Assembly: GCF_016598475.1 (NCBI RefSeq)
Contig: NZ_JAEMUX010000027.1
Span: 25,967 to 89,966 of the forward strand
DNA length: 64,000 nucleotides
Direction of reading: 5' to 3'
From: Streptomyces adelaidensis
GTDB lineage: Bacteria > Actinomycetota > Actinomycetes > Streptomycetales > Streptomycetaceae
The position numbers and the translations under genes are program-made. The notes under the pieces were generated by a model, which saw nothing but the letters and a program-made list of their open reading frames with translations, ran no database searches and had not been told where the DNA came from. This document shows positions 16,231-24,870 of the stretch, one piece after another (the stretch's first letter is position 1; the number at the start of each line of letters is the position of its first letter).

Positions 16231-17126
16231 CTGACCTCCGAACCGGCGGGCTCGCGGGACACGATGTCCGTGCCCTGCTCGCGCAGCGCGTAGGCCAGGG
16301 CGTCCGCGAGGCTCGCCCGGGTGAGCACCGAACTCAGGTCGATGCCCAGATGGACGATGGTCTGCGCGATGGCCGGCCGGATACCGGAGACGATGCACTC
16401 GGCGCCCATCAGCCGCGCCGCCGCCACGGTCTTCATGAGGTGCTGGGCCACCAGGGAGTCGACGGTCGGGACCCCGGTGATGTCCAGGATGGCGAACCTG
16501 GCGTGCTGCTCGACGATGGAATCGAGCAGGGTCTCCATCACCACCTGGCTGCGCGCGCTGTCCAGCGTGCCGATCAGGGGGACGGCGACTATGCCCTCCC
16601 ACAGCTTGATCACCGGCGTGGCGACCTCCAGGAGTTGCAGGCGCTGCCGGTTGATCAGTTCCTCGCCCTCGCTGAGCGCGGTCTCCAGCACGACCAGCCG
16701 CAGGGTGCCCATCAGGACCGTCAGGGTCGTGGTGCAATCGCGGAGGTGTTCGGCGGGCGCGGCGGGGAACTCGGCGAGGAGGAGTTCGGTGACGGGTGGC
16801 CGCAGCGCGTCCACCTCGGCGGAGATCTGCGTGACGGTGGAACCGGCCCTGGCCCGGGAGGCGGCCGTCCGCGCGAGCTGCTCGCGGACGACGTCGAAGC
16901 CGCCGGCCTCGGCGTCCTCGACGCGGTCCGCGGCGGCCACGGCGGCGAGCGCGTCCAGGACGGCCCGGCCCGCCTCCACCGCCTCGTCCCGGGAGTGGGT
17001 GAAGACGGTGCGGAACAGCGCCGCGTCGGCCCAGCGTTGCGCGATCTGTTCCTGGCGGCCGCGCAGGAAGTCCGCCACTTCCTGCGCGGGTGTCGACGGC
17101 CGGCCTGCCGTGTCCTGCTCCGGCAC
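16227..17126 (-). CDS. rsbR: Stressosome sensor protein RsbR
   Basis: 299 residues. An N-terminal helical, globin-like sensor domain (about 10-150) joins a C-terminal STAS domain (about 165-285) through a helical linker. The STAS motifs are ILDITGVPTVDSLVAQHL, with Ser224 where Bacillus RsbRA has a phosphorylated Thr, and SGIRPAIAQTIVHLGI, with Thr256 matching its second phospho-Thr. First gene of the operon rsbR-rsbS-rsbT-RsbT/X-PP2C. The GTG start follows GAGGAGAG. What it senses is unknown. Confidence 0.9.
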   Translation of the reverse strand: MPEQDTAGRPSTPAQEVADFLRGRQEQIAQRWADAALFRTVFTHSRDEAVEAGRAVLDALAAVAAADRVEDAEAGGFDVVREQLARTAASRARAGSTVTQISAEVDALRPPVTELLLAEFPAAPAEHLRDCTTTLTVLMGTLRLVVLETALSEGEELINRQRLQLLEVATPVIKLWEGIVAVPLIGTLDSARSQVVMETLLDSIVEQHARFAILDITGVPTVDSLVAQHLMKTVAAARLMGAECIVSGIRPAIAQTIVHLGIDLSSVLTRASLADALAYALREQGTDIVSREPAGSEVR

Positions 17127-17464
17127 GGGTCTCTCCTCACATACGGTCACGCCTCCCCGCTTCGGGAGACGACTGACGGGTGAACTCATCGGTGGGGCGG
17201 GGGAATTGATGGGCCGACGGGCTTTGAGGGGGCCCGGGGCCTTCCTGGGACGTGGGGCCTGGGGACTGGAACCTGGGGCCGAACCGGTCGCGGGACGGGC
17301 CATGGACGCGTCATCGACCGCCACGGTCCGCCGCGGCGAGCGGACCGCTCTCGCCGAGCGTCGCCGGGGACATCGGTCGCGGGTGAACGGACTCGGTGCC
17401 GGTGGACGGGCGCGGGCAAAGTGGCGCCGCCCATCGGTGTGTCGGGCCGGCGTGCCGGGAGCGG
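17127..17464. other. Intergenic stretch before the stressosome operon
   Basis: No gene supported here. It must hold the rsbR promoter, but no SigB-type GGGTAC box is seen on the minus strand. About 17225-17285 is a low-complexity run built from GGGGCCT/TGGGG units. Confidence 0.4.
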
Positions 17465-17869
17465 CTAGCTCTCCGACGGAGGATCGTCCGGCTGCCGGGC
17501 GACCTGTCCGCAGTCCACGGCCGCCAGCGCCTCGTCGACGCCGCCCACCGTCGCCACGGTGAGGCTGACGCCGGTGAGGTCGAGTATCCGCCGTACGGCC
17601 GGTGTCGGAGCGATGACGTAGACGCCGCCCGGGATCCGCCGTACCTCCTGGTAGATCCGCAGGATGATGTTCATGCCGGACGAGTCCATGAAGGGGACGG
17701 CGGAGACGTCGAGCAGGAAATGACGGCGGCCGTGGCGGAGTTGGTTCGCCAGATGGTGTTGCAGCTCGGTCGCCGTGTCGATGTCCAGTTCCCCCTCGAT
17801 CGTGAGCAGCACGGCGTCGTCCCGAGGCAGATCGACCTTGATCGACAGGGGATTCTGGGCAACGGACAC
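17465..17869 (-). CDS. STAS-domain anti-anti-sigma factor
   Basis: 134 residues of the SpoIIAA/RsbV/BldG type: AVLLTIEGELDIDTATELQ, then DVSAVPFMDSSGMNIILRIYQ with the phosphorylatable Ser in MDSSG, and a C-terminal GVDEALAAV. It would bind RsbW-like kinases when unphosphorylated and free their sigma factor. GTG start after GGGAGG. It lies between the sigma-factor gene upstream and the stressosome operon downstream, all on one strand, and is preceded by a strong SigB-type promoter match, so autoregulation is likely. Confidence 0.9.
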   Translation of the reverse strand: MSVAQNPLSIKVDLPRDDAVLLTIEGELDIDTATELQHHLANQLRHGRRHFLLDVSAVPFMDSSGMNIILRIYQEVRRIPGGVYVIAPTPAVRRILDLTGVSLTVATVGGVDEALAAVDCGQVARQPDDPPSES

Positions 17870-17952
17870 AAGGGCCTCCCACAGGCACTACGGGTCGGGC
17901 ACGAGTGCCCCGACACACGGATTCGACGCATCGCCCGGCGATGCGCCCGTGC

Positions 17953-17979
17953 GTGTACCCATGAATCGTCCGGGTACAC
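17953..17979 (-). promoter_or_regulatory. SigB-type promoter, symmetric
   Basis: On the minus strand GTGT, 15 nt, GGGTAC fits the Streptomyces SigB-family consensus (GNNT-N14-16-GGGTAC/T) and lies about 85 bp before the STAS gene. The site is an inverted repeat (GTGTACCC, 11 nt, GGGTACAC), so the plus strand reads the same consensus and would drive antisense transcription into the 3' end of the sigma gene. Confidence 0.7.
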
Positions 17980-17989
17980 GGAAGCCCGC

Positions 17990-18865
17990 TCAGGCGACTC
18001 CCGGCTCCAGAAGCCCCGCGCGCAGCCGCTTGATGATGCGGCTGATCAGCCGCGACACATGCATCTGGGACACCCCGAGCCGCTCGGCTATCTGCGACTG
18101 GGTGAGTTCCTCGACGAACCGCAGATGCAGGATCCGGCGCTCACGCTCGCAGAGTTCGGCGATCAGCGGCGCCAACGACTGGAAGTTCTCGACGAGTTCC
18201 AGCGCCGGGTCCTCCTCGCCGATGAGGTCGCCCAGCACGGCGTCGCCGTCCTCGCCGCCGTCGGAGGTGAGCGCCGCGTCGAGCGAGGAGGTGTTGTAGC
18301 CGTTGGACGCCTTGCGCGCCTCGACGACCTCCTCCTCGGACAGGGACATCAGCTCGGACAGCTCACGCGTCGTCGGCATCCGGCCGAGCCGGGACTGCAA
18401 CTCGTCCGTGGCACGGGCCAGTTCCACCCGGGCCTCCTGCAACCGCCGCGGCACATGCACCGCCCAGCTCGTGTCGCGGAAGAACCGCTTGATCTCACCG
18501 ACGATGTAGGGCACGGCGAACGTGGTGAACTCCACCTCACGGGACAGCTCGAACCGGTCGATGGCCTTGATCAGCCCGATGGTCCCGACCTGGACGATGT
18601 CCTCCGAAGAGTCCTCGCGGCCACGGAAGCGCGAGGCCGCGTACCGCACGAGCGACAGGTTCATCTCGATGAGCGTGTTGCGCACGTACTGGTAGGTGCG
18701 CGTGCCCTCGTCCAGCATGGCCAGCCGGTCGAAGAACTGCCGCGACATCTCGCGCGCGTCCCTCGGCCTGACCTGCGACGGATCGTCGATACGAGGCAGT
18801 CCCGCCCCCTCCGCCAGAACCGTCCCCCGTGCCGCGGCCGTTGTCCGTGCCGTCACGGCTGCCAT
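17990..18865 (-). CDS. SigB/SigF-family RNA polymerase sigma factor
   Basis: 291-residue sigma-70 family protein of the stress/development group. Region 2 reads LVRYAASRFRGREDSSEDIVQVG and IGLIKAIDRFE with EVEFTTFAVPYIVGEIKRFFRD, region 3 VHVPRRLQEARVEL, and region 4 the HTH LTQSQIAERLGVSQMHVSRLIS. The start at 18865 is preferred over an upstream in-frame ATG at 18901 because it follows AAGGGG and leaves room for the SigB-type promoter at 18917-18939. Likely the sigma released by the partner switch encoded next to it. Confidence 0.92.
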   Translation of the reverse strand: MAAVTARTTAAARGTVLAEGAGLPRIDDPSQVRPRDAREMSRQFFDRLAMLDEGTRTYQYVRNTLIEMNLSLVRYAASRFRGREDSSEDIVQVGTIGLIKAIDRFELSREVEFTTFAVPYIVGEIKRFFRDTSWAVHVPRRLQEARVELARATDELQSRLGRMPTTRELSELMSLSEEEVVEARKASNGYNTSSLDAALTSDGGEDGDAVLGDLIGEEDPALELVENFQSLAPLIAELCERERRILHLRFVEELTQSQIAERLGVSQMHVSRLISRIIKRLRAGLLEPGVA

Positions 18866-18916
18866 GCCGTCCACCCCTTTCGCCCGAAGCCTTGCTGCCA
18901 CCCCACGCTTGCCCCG

Positions 18917-18939
18917 GTACCCGAGACTCAGTCCGAACC
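18917..18939 (-). promoter_or_regulatory. SigB-type promoter of the sigma gene
   Basis: Minus-strand GGTT, 13 nt, GGGTAC; the spacer is one base short of the usual 14-16. It lies about 52 bp before the chosen sigma start and suggests autoregulation. The rest of the 18866-19211 gap holds no gene; no good GGGTAC/T box faces the plus-strand sigma gene. Confidence 0.5.
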
Positions 18940-19211
18940 GGCCTCGAAAGGGACCGTGTTGCTCCGCACTCTGGCCTGAAGTCGCCGCCTGACGACCGGC
19001 GGCACCCCTTGCCTCCGCCCCGGGGCCCGCCGGCGCGGCACCACGAATGAGCGCGGCGCTGTTTGCCCACGGACTCGCGGGGCAAGCGGAGTTCCACGCC
19101 TCCGGACGGGAGGCGCGCCGGCGGCAGCGGTGTTCTGCGTACGGGCCTTGAGCGCCCGCCCACCGTTTTCCGCCGCGAGTCCCTGAAAGCGTCGTTCAGG
19201 AGCGATTCCTC

Positions 19212-20087
19212 ATGCTGGTCAATGTGTCCGCAAACGGCTCCGGCACATCCACTCGTCTCGGTACTCCGGGCGATCCCCGTACGTCGGGCCGCCCCCGTAC
19301 GCCGGGCGGCAGGGCGCACGACGACGCCCCCGACACCGCCACCGCCTTCGCCCGGCTGGCGGAGCTGGACGAAGGACCCGAGCGCGACACCGTACGGGAC
19401 GAACTCGTCCGGGCCTGGCTGCCCATGGCGCACCGCATCGCCGGCCGCTTCCGCAACCGCGGCGAGTCGCTGGAGGACCTGCGCCAGGTCGCCGCGATGG
19501 GCCTGGTGAAGGCGGTGGACCGCTACGAGCCCGAACGGGGAGCCTTCGAGAGCTACGCCGTGCCCACCATCACCGGAGAGATCAAGCGGCACTTCCGCGA
19601 CCGGATGTGGGCGCTCCGCGTCCCCCGGCGCGTCCAGGACCTCCGCAACAAGGTGCGCCTCGCCCGGCGCGAACTCGGCCAGACCTCCGGCGGCGCCGAG
19701 CCCTCGGTCGCCGCCGTCGCCACCCACGCGGGGCTCACGGAGGAGGAGGTCGAGGCGGGGCTGGAGGCGCTCGACAGTTTCAGCACCCTCTCGCTCGACG
19801 CCGAGACGTCCTCCGGGGACGACGGCTACAGCCTCGCCGACACCCTCGGCGCGAGCGACCCGGCGTACGACGTCGTGGTGGACCGGGAGGCTGCCAGGGA
19901 AGGGCTGCGCCGACTGCCCGAACGCGAGCGCACCATCCTCTACCTGCGCTTCTTCGAGGACATGACGCAGAACCGCATCGCCGACCGTCTCGGCCTCTCC
20001 CAGATGCACGTCTCCCGTCTCATCAGCCGCAGCTGCGCCCGCATCCGGAACGAGGCCCTCGGCCGGAACACCGACACCGCCGCCTGA
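19212..20087 (+). CDS. Second SigB/SigF-family sigma factor
   Basis: 291 residues, divergent from the first sigma gene. Region 2: MAHRIAGRFRNRGESLEDLRQVAAMGLVKAVDRYEPERGAF, SYAVPTITGEIKRHFRD; region 3: RVPRRVQDLRNKVR; region 4 HTH: MTQNRIADRLGLSQMHVSRLIS. The N-terminal about 40 residues are low complexity (Gly, Pro, Arg, Thr). The ATG follows AGGAGCG. Together with the neighbouring sigma it makes a two-sigma locus with separate promoters; its partner anti-sigma may be one of the kinase-like proteins nearby. Confidence 0.92.
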   Translation: MLVNVSANGSGTSTRLGTPGDPRTSGRPRTPGGRAHDDAPDTATAFARLAELDEGPERDTVRDELVRAWLPMAHRIAGRFRNRGESLEDLRQVAAMGLVKAVDRYEPERGAFESYAVPTITGEIKRHFRDRMWALRVPRRVQDLRNKVRLARRELGQTSGGAEPSVAAVATHAGLTEEEVEAGLEALDSFSTLSLDAETSSGDDGYSLADTLGASDPAYDVVVDREAAREGLRRLPERERTILYLRFFEDMTQNRIADRLGLSQMHVSRLISRSCARIRNEALGRNTDTAA

Positions 20088-20146
20088 CCCCGCCGCCCGA
20101 CCCCTTCGTCGACCCCGTCGTCCCGATCAACCAGGAGCGAAAAGAG

Positions 20147-20449
20147 ATGCTGATGCCCCATCCCGCGACCCTGCGCGGGCTCGTCGAGGAGTACGAGTCA
20201 CTCATGGCCCACGAGGGCGATCAGGGCGACCCCCGTACCGTTCGCCGCGCGCAGGACCTGGCGTACACGTTGTGCGTGTCCACGGGCACCTGTGACGTCC
20301 GCGAGGCTCTGGTGGCGGCACGCCGTCAGCTCGCCACCGCGCAGGCGGCGGTGACGGCCGAGCTGTGCGGGCACCGGGAGGGAACGGGCACGCGACTCGA
20401 CAGCCATGGTCCGGGCGCGAACGGGTATGCGGCGCTTCATGAACAGTGA
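20147..20449 (+). CDS. DUF5133 protein
   Basis: 100 residues. The start MLMPHPATLRGLVEEYE and the segment DLAYTLCVSTGTCDVREALVAARRQL are the hallmarks of DUF5133, a small family frequent in Streptomyces beside sigma/anti-sigma genes. The role is unknown. AGGAGCGAAAAGAG precedes the ATG; a second ATG two codons on is also possible. It follows the sigma gene by 59 bp and is probably co-transcribed. Confidence 0.8.
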   Translation: MLMPHPATLRGLVEEYESLMAHEGDQGDPRTVRRAQDLAYTLCVSTGTCDVREALVAARRQLATAQAAVTAELCGHREGTGTRLDSHGPGANGYAALHEQ

Positions 20450-20488
20450 GGAACCGATCTGTCCCGCACCGCCGATCACACGCACGCC

Positions 20489-20956
20489 ATGACACCGACG
20501 GAACGCCATCCGACCGGACACCACGGCACCGCTCCCGCGACAGGCCCGCCCGCCCGGGCGGCGCGGCCACCGGTCGCGATCACCAGCGCCGCGGCGGCCC
20601 GCCGCCATGTGCGGTCGTTCGTGGGGGAGCGGTGGCGTTCTCCGGCCGGGCCGCCGACCGAGGAGGCGATGATCGATCTCCTCCTCGTCGTCTCCGAACT
20701 GGTCACCAACGCGGTACGGCACGGCGGCGGCATCGCCGGCTTCGACGTCACCCTCACCCCCGAGGGCGCGCGACTGAGCGTGCGGGACTACAGCGCCGCC
20801 GTGCCCGTCGGCCTCCACGGGCCCGGAGCGCTGCCGCGCGTGCACGAGGGCAGCGGATACGGATGGCCGCTGATCAACCGGCTGTCCCGCGAGGTCGACG
20901 TCGAGCGCCGCACGGCCGGCGGCAAGACGATCAGCGTGCTGGTCCCCCTGGCCTGA
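20489..20956 (+). CDS. RsbW-like ATP-binding regulatory kinase
   Basis: 155 residues. A disordered Thr/Pro/Ala-rich start of about 35 residues leads into a GHKL ATPase: N box LLLVVSELVTNAVRHGGG, G1 LSVRDYSA, G2 GSGYGWPLINRLSREV. The first G-box Asp is followed by Tyr rather than the usual Gly-x-Gly, a change also seen in other Streptomyces paralogs. Same strand and 39 bp after the DUF5133 gene, so it may be part of the sigma transcript and serve as the anti-sigma factor. Convergent with the next gene. Confidence 0.78.
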   Translation: MTPTERHPTGHHGTAPATGPPARAARPPVAITSAAAARRHVRSFVGERWRSPAGPPTEEAMIDLLLVVSELVTNAVRHGGGIAGFDVTLTPEGARLSVRDYSAAVPVGLHGPGALPRVHEGSGYGWPLINRLSREVDVERRTAGGKTISVLVPLA

Positions 20957-21010
20957 CGCCTTCCCGGGCCAGGCGGACGGCGGCTCGCCAGGGCGGCTCG
21001 CCAGGGCGTC

Positions 21011-21487
21011 TCACCAGGGCAGGAAGGCGTGGACGTCCTTGCCCCGGTCGTGCACCACCACGCCCACCTCGTCGCACAGCGTGTGGATCAGATACCAGCC
21101 GATACCGCCGCCCCCGCCCTTGCCGGGCTTGAAGGGGCGGGGCGCGGGCGTCGTGGTGCTGGTGTCCGCCAGCGTCACATGCACACCGTCGAGGGTGCGG
21201 CGCATGGTCAGCTCGAAGTGGCCCGGCGCGTACTGCACCGAGTTGGCGGCCAGCTCCGTGACCACCAGCAGGATGTCGTCCCAGTGCTCGGCGGCCGTCG
21301 GCGGGGAGGCGCGCGCGAGCGTGCTCAGGAACCCCTCCGCGACCGCGCGAGCACCCGTCACGTCGCCGAGTTCTCCGTCGAAGGCGGCGTGGTGGCTGTC
21401 GTGGATCTCCTCGGAAGGCAGTTTGTCGTCCCTACACGGCTCTGGCGCCATCTCGTCTGTCCCGGCTCGGCTCTCGGAGGCGGACAC
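21011..21487 (-). CDS. RsbW-like ATP-binding regulatory kinase
   Basis: 158 residues. After about 40 polar N-terminal residues comes a GHKL domain: ILLVVTELAANSVQYAPG, VTLADTSTTTP, GGGGGIGWYLIHTLCDEVGV. The G1 box lacks the GxG loop, while the G2 loop is unusually Gly-rich. GTG start at 21487; an ATG at 21451 (MAPEP) is an alternative. It is followed on its transcript by nothing in this direction, and lies 160 bp downstream of a PAS-GAF-PP2C phosphatase on the same strand, which could act on the same partner. Confidence 0.75.
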   Translation of the reverse strand: MSASESRAGTDEMAPEPCRDDKLPSEEIHDSHHAAFDGELGDVTGARAVAEGFLSTLARASPPTAAEHWDDILLVVTELAANSVQYAPGHFELTMRRTLDGVHVTLADTSTTTPAPRPFKPGKGGGGGIGWYLIHTLCDEVGVVVHDRGKDVHAFLPW

Positions 21488-21648
21488 GATGTCGCATTCC
21501 CCTCCGACGCACGTGTTTCCCCCACGGCGGGTGCCTACGCGTTCGAAATCGTAGGGATGTGGAAGGCCTTCTGTGAGGCCTTGGGAGAGATGGTGTCCTT
21601 CCGGCGCCCGTCATCTGCGGGAGTACGTCCGTCACCGCCGGGAGCGCT

Positions 21649-23403
21649 CTACCGCTCACCCGGCGCGCCAGGCCCGCCCTCCTCGGACGCGCCGGACGCG
21701 GCCGGTGTCCGCAGGACCAGCAGTGCCACGTCGTCGTCGTTGTCGCCGGGACGCGCCCGCTCCAGGAGCAGGTCGCAGAACACGTGCAGGGGACGGTGGG
21801 CCAGCGCCGCCGCGTGCTGACGCAGCCGGGCCATACCCCGGTCGAGGGTGTGCGCCGGGGACTCGATCAGGCCGTCCGTGTACAGCACGAGGGTGGACAG
21901 CGGCGGGAGTGGGCTGAGCGTGTCGCCACGGGTCCGCGTCAGGCCCGTGCCCAGCAGGTGGTCGTGCTCCTCGTCCAGGAAACGGGACCGCCCGTCATGT
22001 GTGATCAGCAACGGTGGCGGATGCCCGGCGTTGGTCCACCGCAGCGCCCACCCGTCGTCGTCGCTCCGCTCCACCCGGCCGAAGATCACCGTCGCCATGG
22101 ACGCCTCGGCCACATGCACCACGGCCTGGTCCAGCCGTTCCACCACGGCGCTCGGCGGTTCCTCCAGCGCCCAGGCGTACGCGCGGAGCATGTTGCGGAC
22201 CTGCGCCATCCCGGCGGCCGCGTCGATGTTGTGCCCGACGACGTCGCCTACGGCCACAGCCGTGGACCCGTCGGCCAGTGCGAAGGCGTCGTACCAGTCG
22301 CCGCCGACCTGCGCGGACTCCGACGCGGCCGCGTAGCGCGCGGCCATCCGCAGCCCCGGCACCTCCGGCAGCTGGGGGAGCAGATGGCGCTGCATGGTCT
22401 CCGCGATGTGCCGCTGCCGTTGGTACAGCCGCGCGTTCTCCAGCGCCACCCCGGCCCGGCGGGCGATGTCCTCGAGCAGCGACAACTCGGCGCCGGTGAA
22501 GGCGCCCGGCCGGTCGCTGCGGCCCAGGGTGAGCGCGCCGAGCACCGCGCGCGGTCCACGGATCGGCGCGATCCCCGCGGAGTGCAGGCCCGTCACCCGG
22601 AACAGCTTCTGCTGGGCGACCGCTATCCCCGAGTCCGGTGGCCCCAGATAGGTCTCGGGGCCGGCCAGCGCCGACGCCGCCCCGCGCAGCGCCCGGGACA
22701 GCGGCATGGACGACTCCTCGTGCACCGGCGGCAGCGGGCCTTCCAACTCCTCGCACCGCACCACCACACCGTCGCGATGGGTCGCCACCGTGGTGCGCCA
22801 GAGATCGTCGCTCTCGGTGATCAGGTCCACGACCGCCCAGTCCGCCAGCCGCGGCACCACCAGCCGGACCAGACGCGCGATCGCCTCGTCGGAGTCCAGC
22901 GTGGAGGTCAACCGGGTCGTCGTCTCGGCGAGCAGCGCCAGCCGGTCCAGTTGCGACAGCGCCGGCGGTTCGACGGCCGTCGGCACACCGTCCTCCGGGA
23001 CGGACTCGTAGAACAGGACCGCCGCGCCCGTCGCCACCCTGCCGAGCCGGCACGATGTGACCAGCCAGGTCACCGGCAGCAGCGTGGCGTCGCCGCGCCC
23101 GAACCACTCCCGGTCCCCGCCGCGCGTACGGCCGCTGAGGAAGGCGTGCATCATCGGGCACGCGGCGCGGGGCAGCGTCTGCCCGAGGCGGTCGCGGGGC
23201 AGGAGATCGTGGGCGTCCCGGCCCATGAGTTCGCCGGCCGGGCGGCCGAGCAGGACCTCGGCCCGGGCGTTCACCGCGACGATGGAGCCGTTGTCGTCCA
23301 CCACGTACATGCCGGCGTGCGCGAGGTCGGGCAGCCCGTCCGGTGACCGTACAGCCAGGTGGTGCGGCGGTGAGTCGAGGTGGTCCGGACTCCACGCGCT
23401 CAT
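21649..23403 (-). CDS. PAS-GAF-PP2C (SpoIIE-family) phosphatase
   Basis: 584 residues. PAS domain about 25-125 (DLAHAGMYVVDDNGSIVAVNARAEVLLGRPAGELMG), GAF about 165-330 (ending RRAGVALENARLYQ), PP2C about 350-570 with QVGGDWYDAF, VAVGDVVGHNIDAAAGMAQ, TNAGHPPPLL and LVLYTDGLIESP. The GHNI in place of the common GHGI/L is a small change in the second metal-binding motif. It probably dephosphorylates STAS anti-anti-sigma proteins in response to a signal sensed by the PAS or GAF domain. The start follows GGAGGAAC. A weak SigB-type promoter lies upstream. Confidence 0.9.
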   Translation of the reverse strand: MSAWSPDHLDSPPHHLAVRSPDGLPDLAHAGMYVVDDNGSIVAVNARAEVLLGRPAGELMGRDAHDLLPRDRLGQTLPRAACPMMHAFLSGRTRGGDREWFGRGDATLLPVTWLVTSCRLGRVATGAAVLFYESVPEDGVPTAVEPPALSQLDRLALLAETTTRLTSTLDSDEAIARLVRLVVPRLADWAVVDLITESDDLWRTTVATHRDGVVVRCEELEGPLPPVHEESSMPLSRALRGAASALAGPETYLGPPDSGIAVAQQKLFRVTGLHSAGIAPIRGPRAVLGALTLGRSDRPGAFTGAELSLLEDIARRAGVALENARLYQRQRHIAETMQRHLLPQLPEVPGLRMAARYAAASESAQVGGDWYDAFALADGSTAVAVGDVVGHNIDAAAGMAQVRNMLRAYAWALEEPPSAVVERLDQAVVHVAEASMATVIFGRVERSDDDGWALRWTNAGHPPPLLITHDGRSRFLDEEHDHLLGTGLTRTRGDTLSPLPPLSTLVLYTDGLIESPAHTLDRGMARLRQHAAALAHRPLHVFCDLLLERARPGDNDDDVALLVLRTPAASGASEEGGPGAPGER

Positions 23404-23533
23404 GTTCGGGTTCCTCCGGCTCCGGCTGCGGACGGGTGTGTCGCACGCACCCGGTTCGGGTCCGTGCCACGCGTACGACGCACGTACGACGCGCGCGCTA
23501 CGACGGGCCGTCCCGTCGCACGTCCTGCACGGA

Positions 23534-23558
23534 TTACCCCGTCCCCGACGACCTACGC
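23534..23558 (-). promoter_or_regulatory. Candidate SigB-type promoter of the PAS-GAF phosphatase
   Basis: Minus-strand GCGT, 15 nt, GGGTAA: right spacing, last -10 base off consensus. It is about 130 bp before the phosphatase start, in the 23404-23622 gap, which holds no other feature I can support. Confidence 0.3.
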
Positions 23559-23622
23559 GCAACAGGCTGCCTACCTGGGCCGGTGCCGGTGCCGGTGCCC
23601 TACGGCCTCACGTCACGGCACG

Positions 23623-24711
23623 TCATGCCTGGGTGTGCCGTACGCAGGCGCAGACGACGTCGCGCAGGCTGCCCGTCCGCTCCAGCACCTCGCGCTGCAC
23701 CCGGGCACCGTTGCCCCGCCCCATCAGCTCGGCGACGGCCTCCCGGGCCCGGTCGGCGTCACCGTTCTCGGAGAGGGCGTCACCGACGTGGTCGAGCAGC
23801 GCGCGGATCACCTCGACGGCGGGGCGTGGCCGCATCGTCGCGGGGTCCAGGAGGGTCTCCGAGAGGCCGGAGCGGGCGGCCCGCCAGGTCGCCAGCCGCA
23901 GCATCCCCGCACTGTGTCCGAGCGGCTCCCGGCCGGCCCGCCACTCGCGCGCCGCGGTGTCGACGAGCCCCCGGGCGAGGAGTGCGACGAGGACGGCGGT
24001 GTCGGGGTGCAGGCAGACGTCTGCGACGCGGATCTCGACGGTCGGATACCGCCGGGACAACCGTGCGCCGAAATAGATCATGCCCTCGTCGCGTACGACT
24101 CCCGTGGCGATCAGCTCCCCGACGTACCGGTGGTACTGCTCGGCCGAGCCGAAGATCTCCGCCGGCCCGGCCATCGGCCACCGGTCCCAGACCTGGCTGC
24201 GGTAGCTGGCGTAGAGGGTGTCCCGGCCCTGCCAGAAAGGGGAGTTGGCGCTCAGAGCCGTCAGGACGGACAGCCATGGCCGGATGCGGTCCAGGACGGC
24301 GACGCCCTCCTCGTCGGACTCCACGGACACGTGCACATGGCAACCGCAGACGAGCTGCACCTGGGTCGCCAGACCGAACTCCCGCGCCATCCACAGATAG
24401 CGGCCGTTCATGGTGATCGTCGGGCTCACGGGCAGCGGCGACGTCGCGAGCGCCACGACCGCGCCGCCGAGCCCCTCGGCATGGCGCGCCGCGTCCTTGC
24501 GGCAGCGGATGATCTCGGCTCCCAGTTCCGCCATCTGCCACTGCGGACGGGTGGCGAACTCGACCTGCTCGTCGTGGAGTTCCTTCTCGAAGACGTCCTG
24601 CCCCGCGCCCTCCTGCGCGGCCCGCGCGAGCACCGCCGCGGCCCGCGCCTGCGGCTGGCCGGTCTCTGGATCGACCAGGAGGAGTTCCTCTTCCACTCCG
24701 ACGGTACGCAC
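23623..24711 (-). CDS. YbdK-type carboxylate-amine ligase (glutamate-cysteine ligase family 2)
   Basis: 362 residues of the GCS2 family. The N-terminal GVEEELLLVDPETG gives ATP/metal-binding Glu residues; LVCGCHVHVSVES is the family's C-G-x-H-V-H-V motif; YRSQVWDRWPMAGP and RYPTVEIRVADVCLHPDTAV complete the active-site set. Such enzymes join a carboxylate to an amine with ATP; E. coli YbdK has weak gamma-glutamyl-cysteine ligase activity, and in actinobacteria the real substrate is mostly unknown. Length normal. It is divergent from a SigB-type promoter and the 77-residue gene. Confidence 0.9.
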   Translation of the reverse strand: MRTVGVEEELLLVDPETGQPQARAAAVLARAAQEGAGQDVFEKELHDEQVEFATRPQWQMAELGAEIIRCRKDAARHAEGLGGAVVALATSPLPVSPTITMNGRYLWMAREFGLATQVQLVCGCHVHVSVESDEEGVAVLDRIRPWLSVLTALSANSPFWQGRDTLYASYRSQVWDRWPMAGPAEIFGSAEQYHRYVGELIATGVVRDEGMIYFGARLSRRYPTVEIRVADVCLHPDTAVLVALLARGLVDTAAREWRAGREPLGHSAGMLRLATWRAARSGLSETLLDPATMRPRPAVEVIRALLDHVGDALSENGDADRAREAVAELMGRGNGARVQREVLERTGSLRDVVCACVRHTQA

Positions 24712-24801
24712 GTCATCCGGCCCTTCTGAGCTAGGTGGTGACAGCCGTGTGCCCTCGGACGACGCCGGGACACCTCACCGGGCGGCACGCGATGCGGCTC
24801 C

Positions 24802-24826
24802 GTGTACGCGGCGACGGCCCGGGTAC
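24802..24826 (+). promoter_or_regulatory. SigB-type promoter of the 77-residue gene
   Basis: GTGT, 15 nt, GGGTAC: a full match to the SigB-family consensus, 44 bp before the start codon. The -10 box sits in the palindrome CCCGGGTACCCGGG. It places the gene in the regulon of the nearby sigma factors (inference). Confidence 0.65.
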
Positions 24827-24870
24827 CCGGGCAGCGCCCCACCCACGACACGGACACGGAGGAGGAGAAC

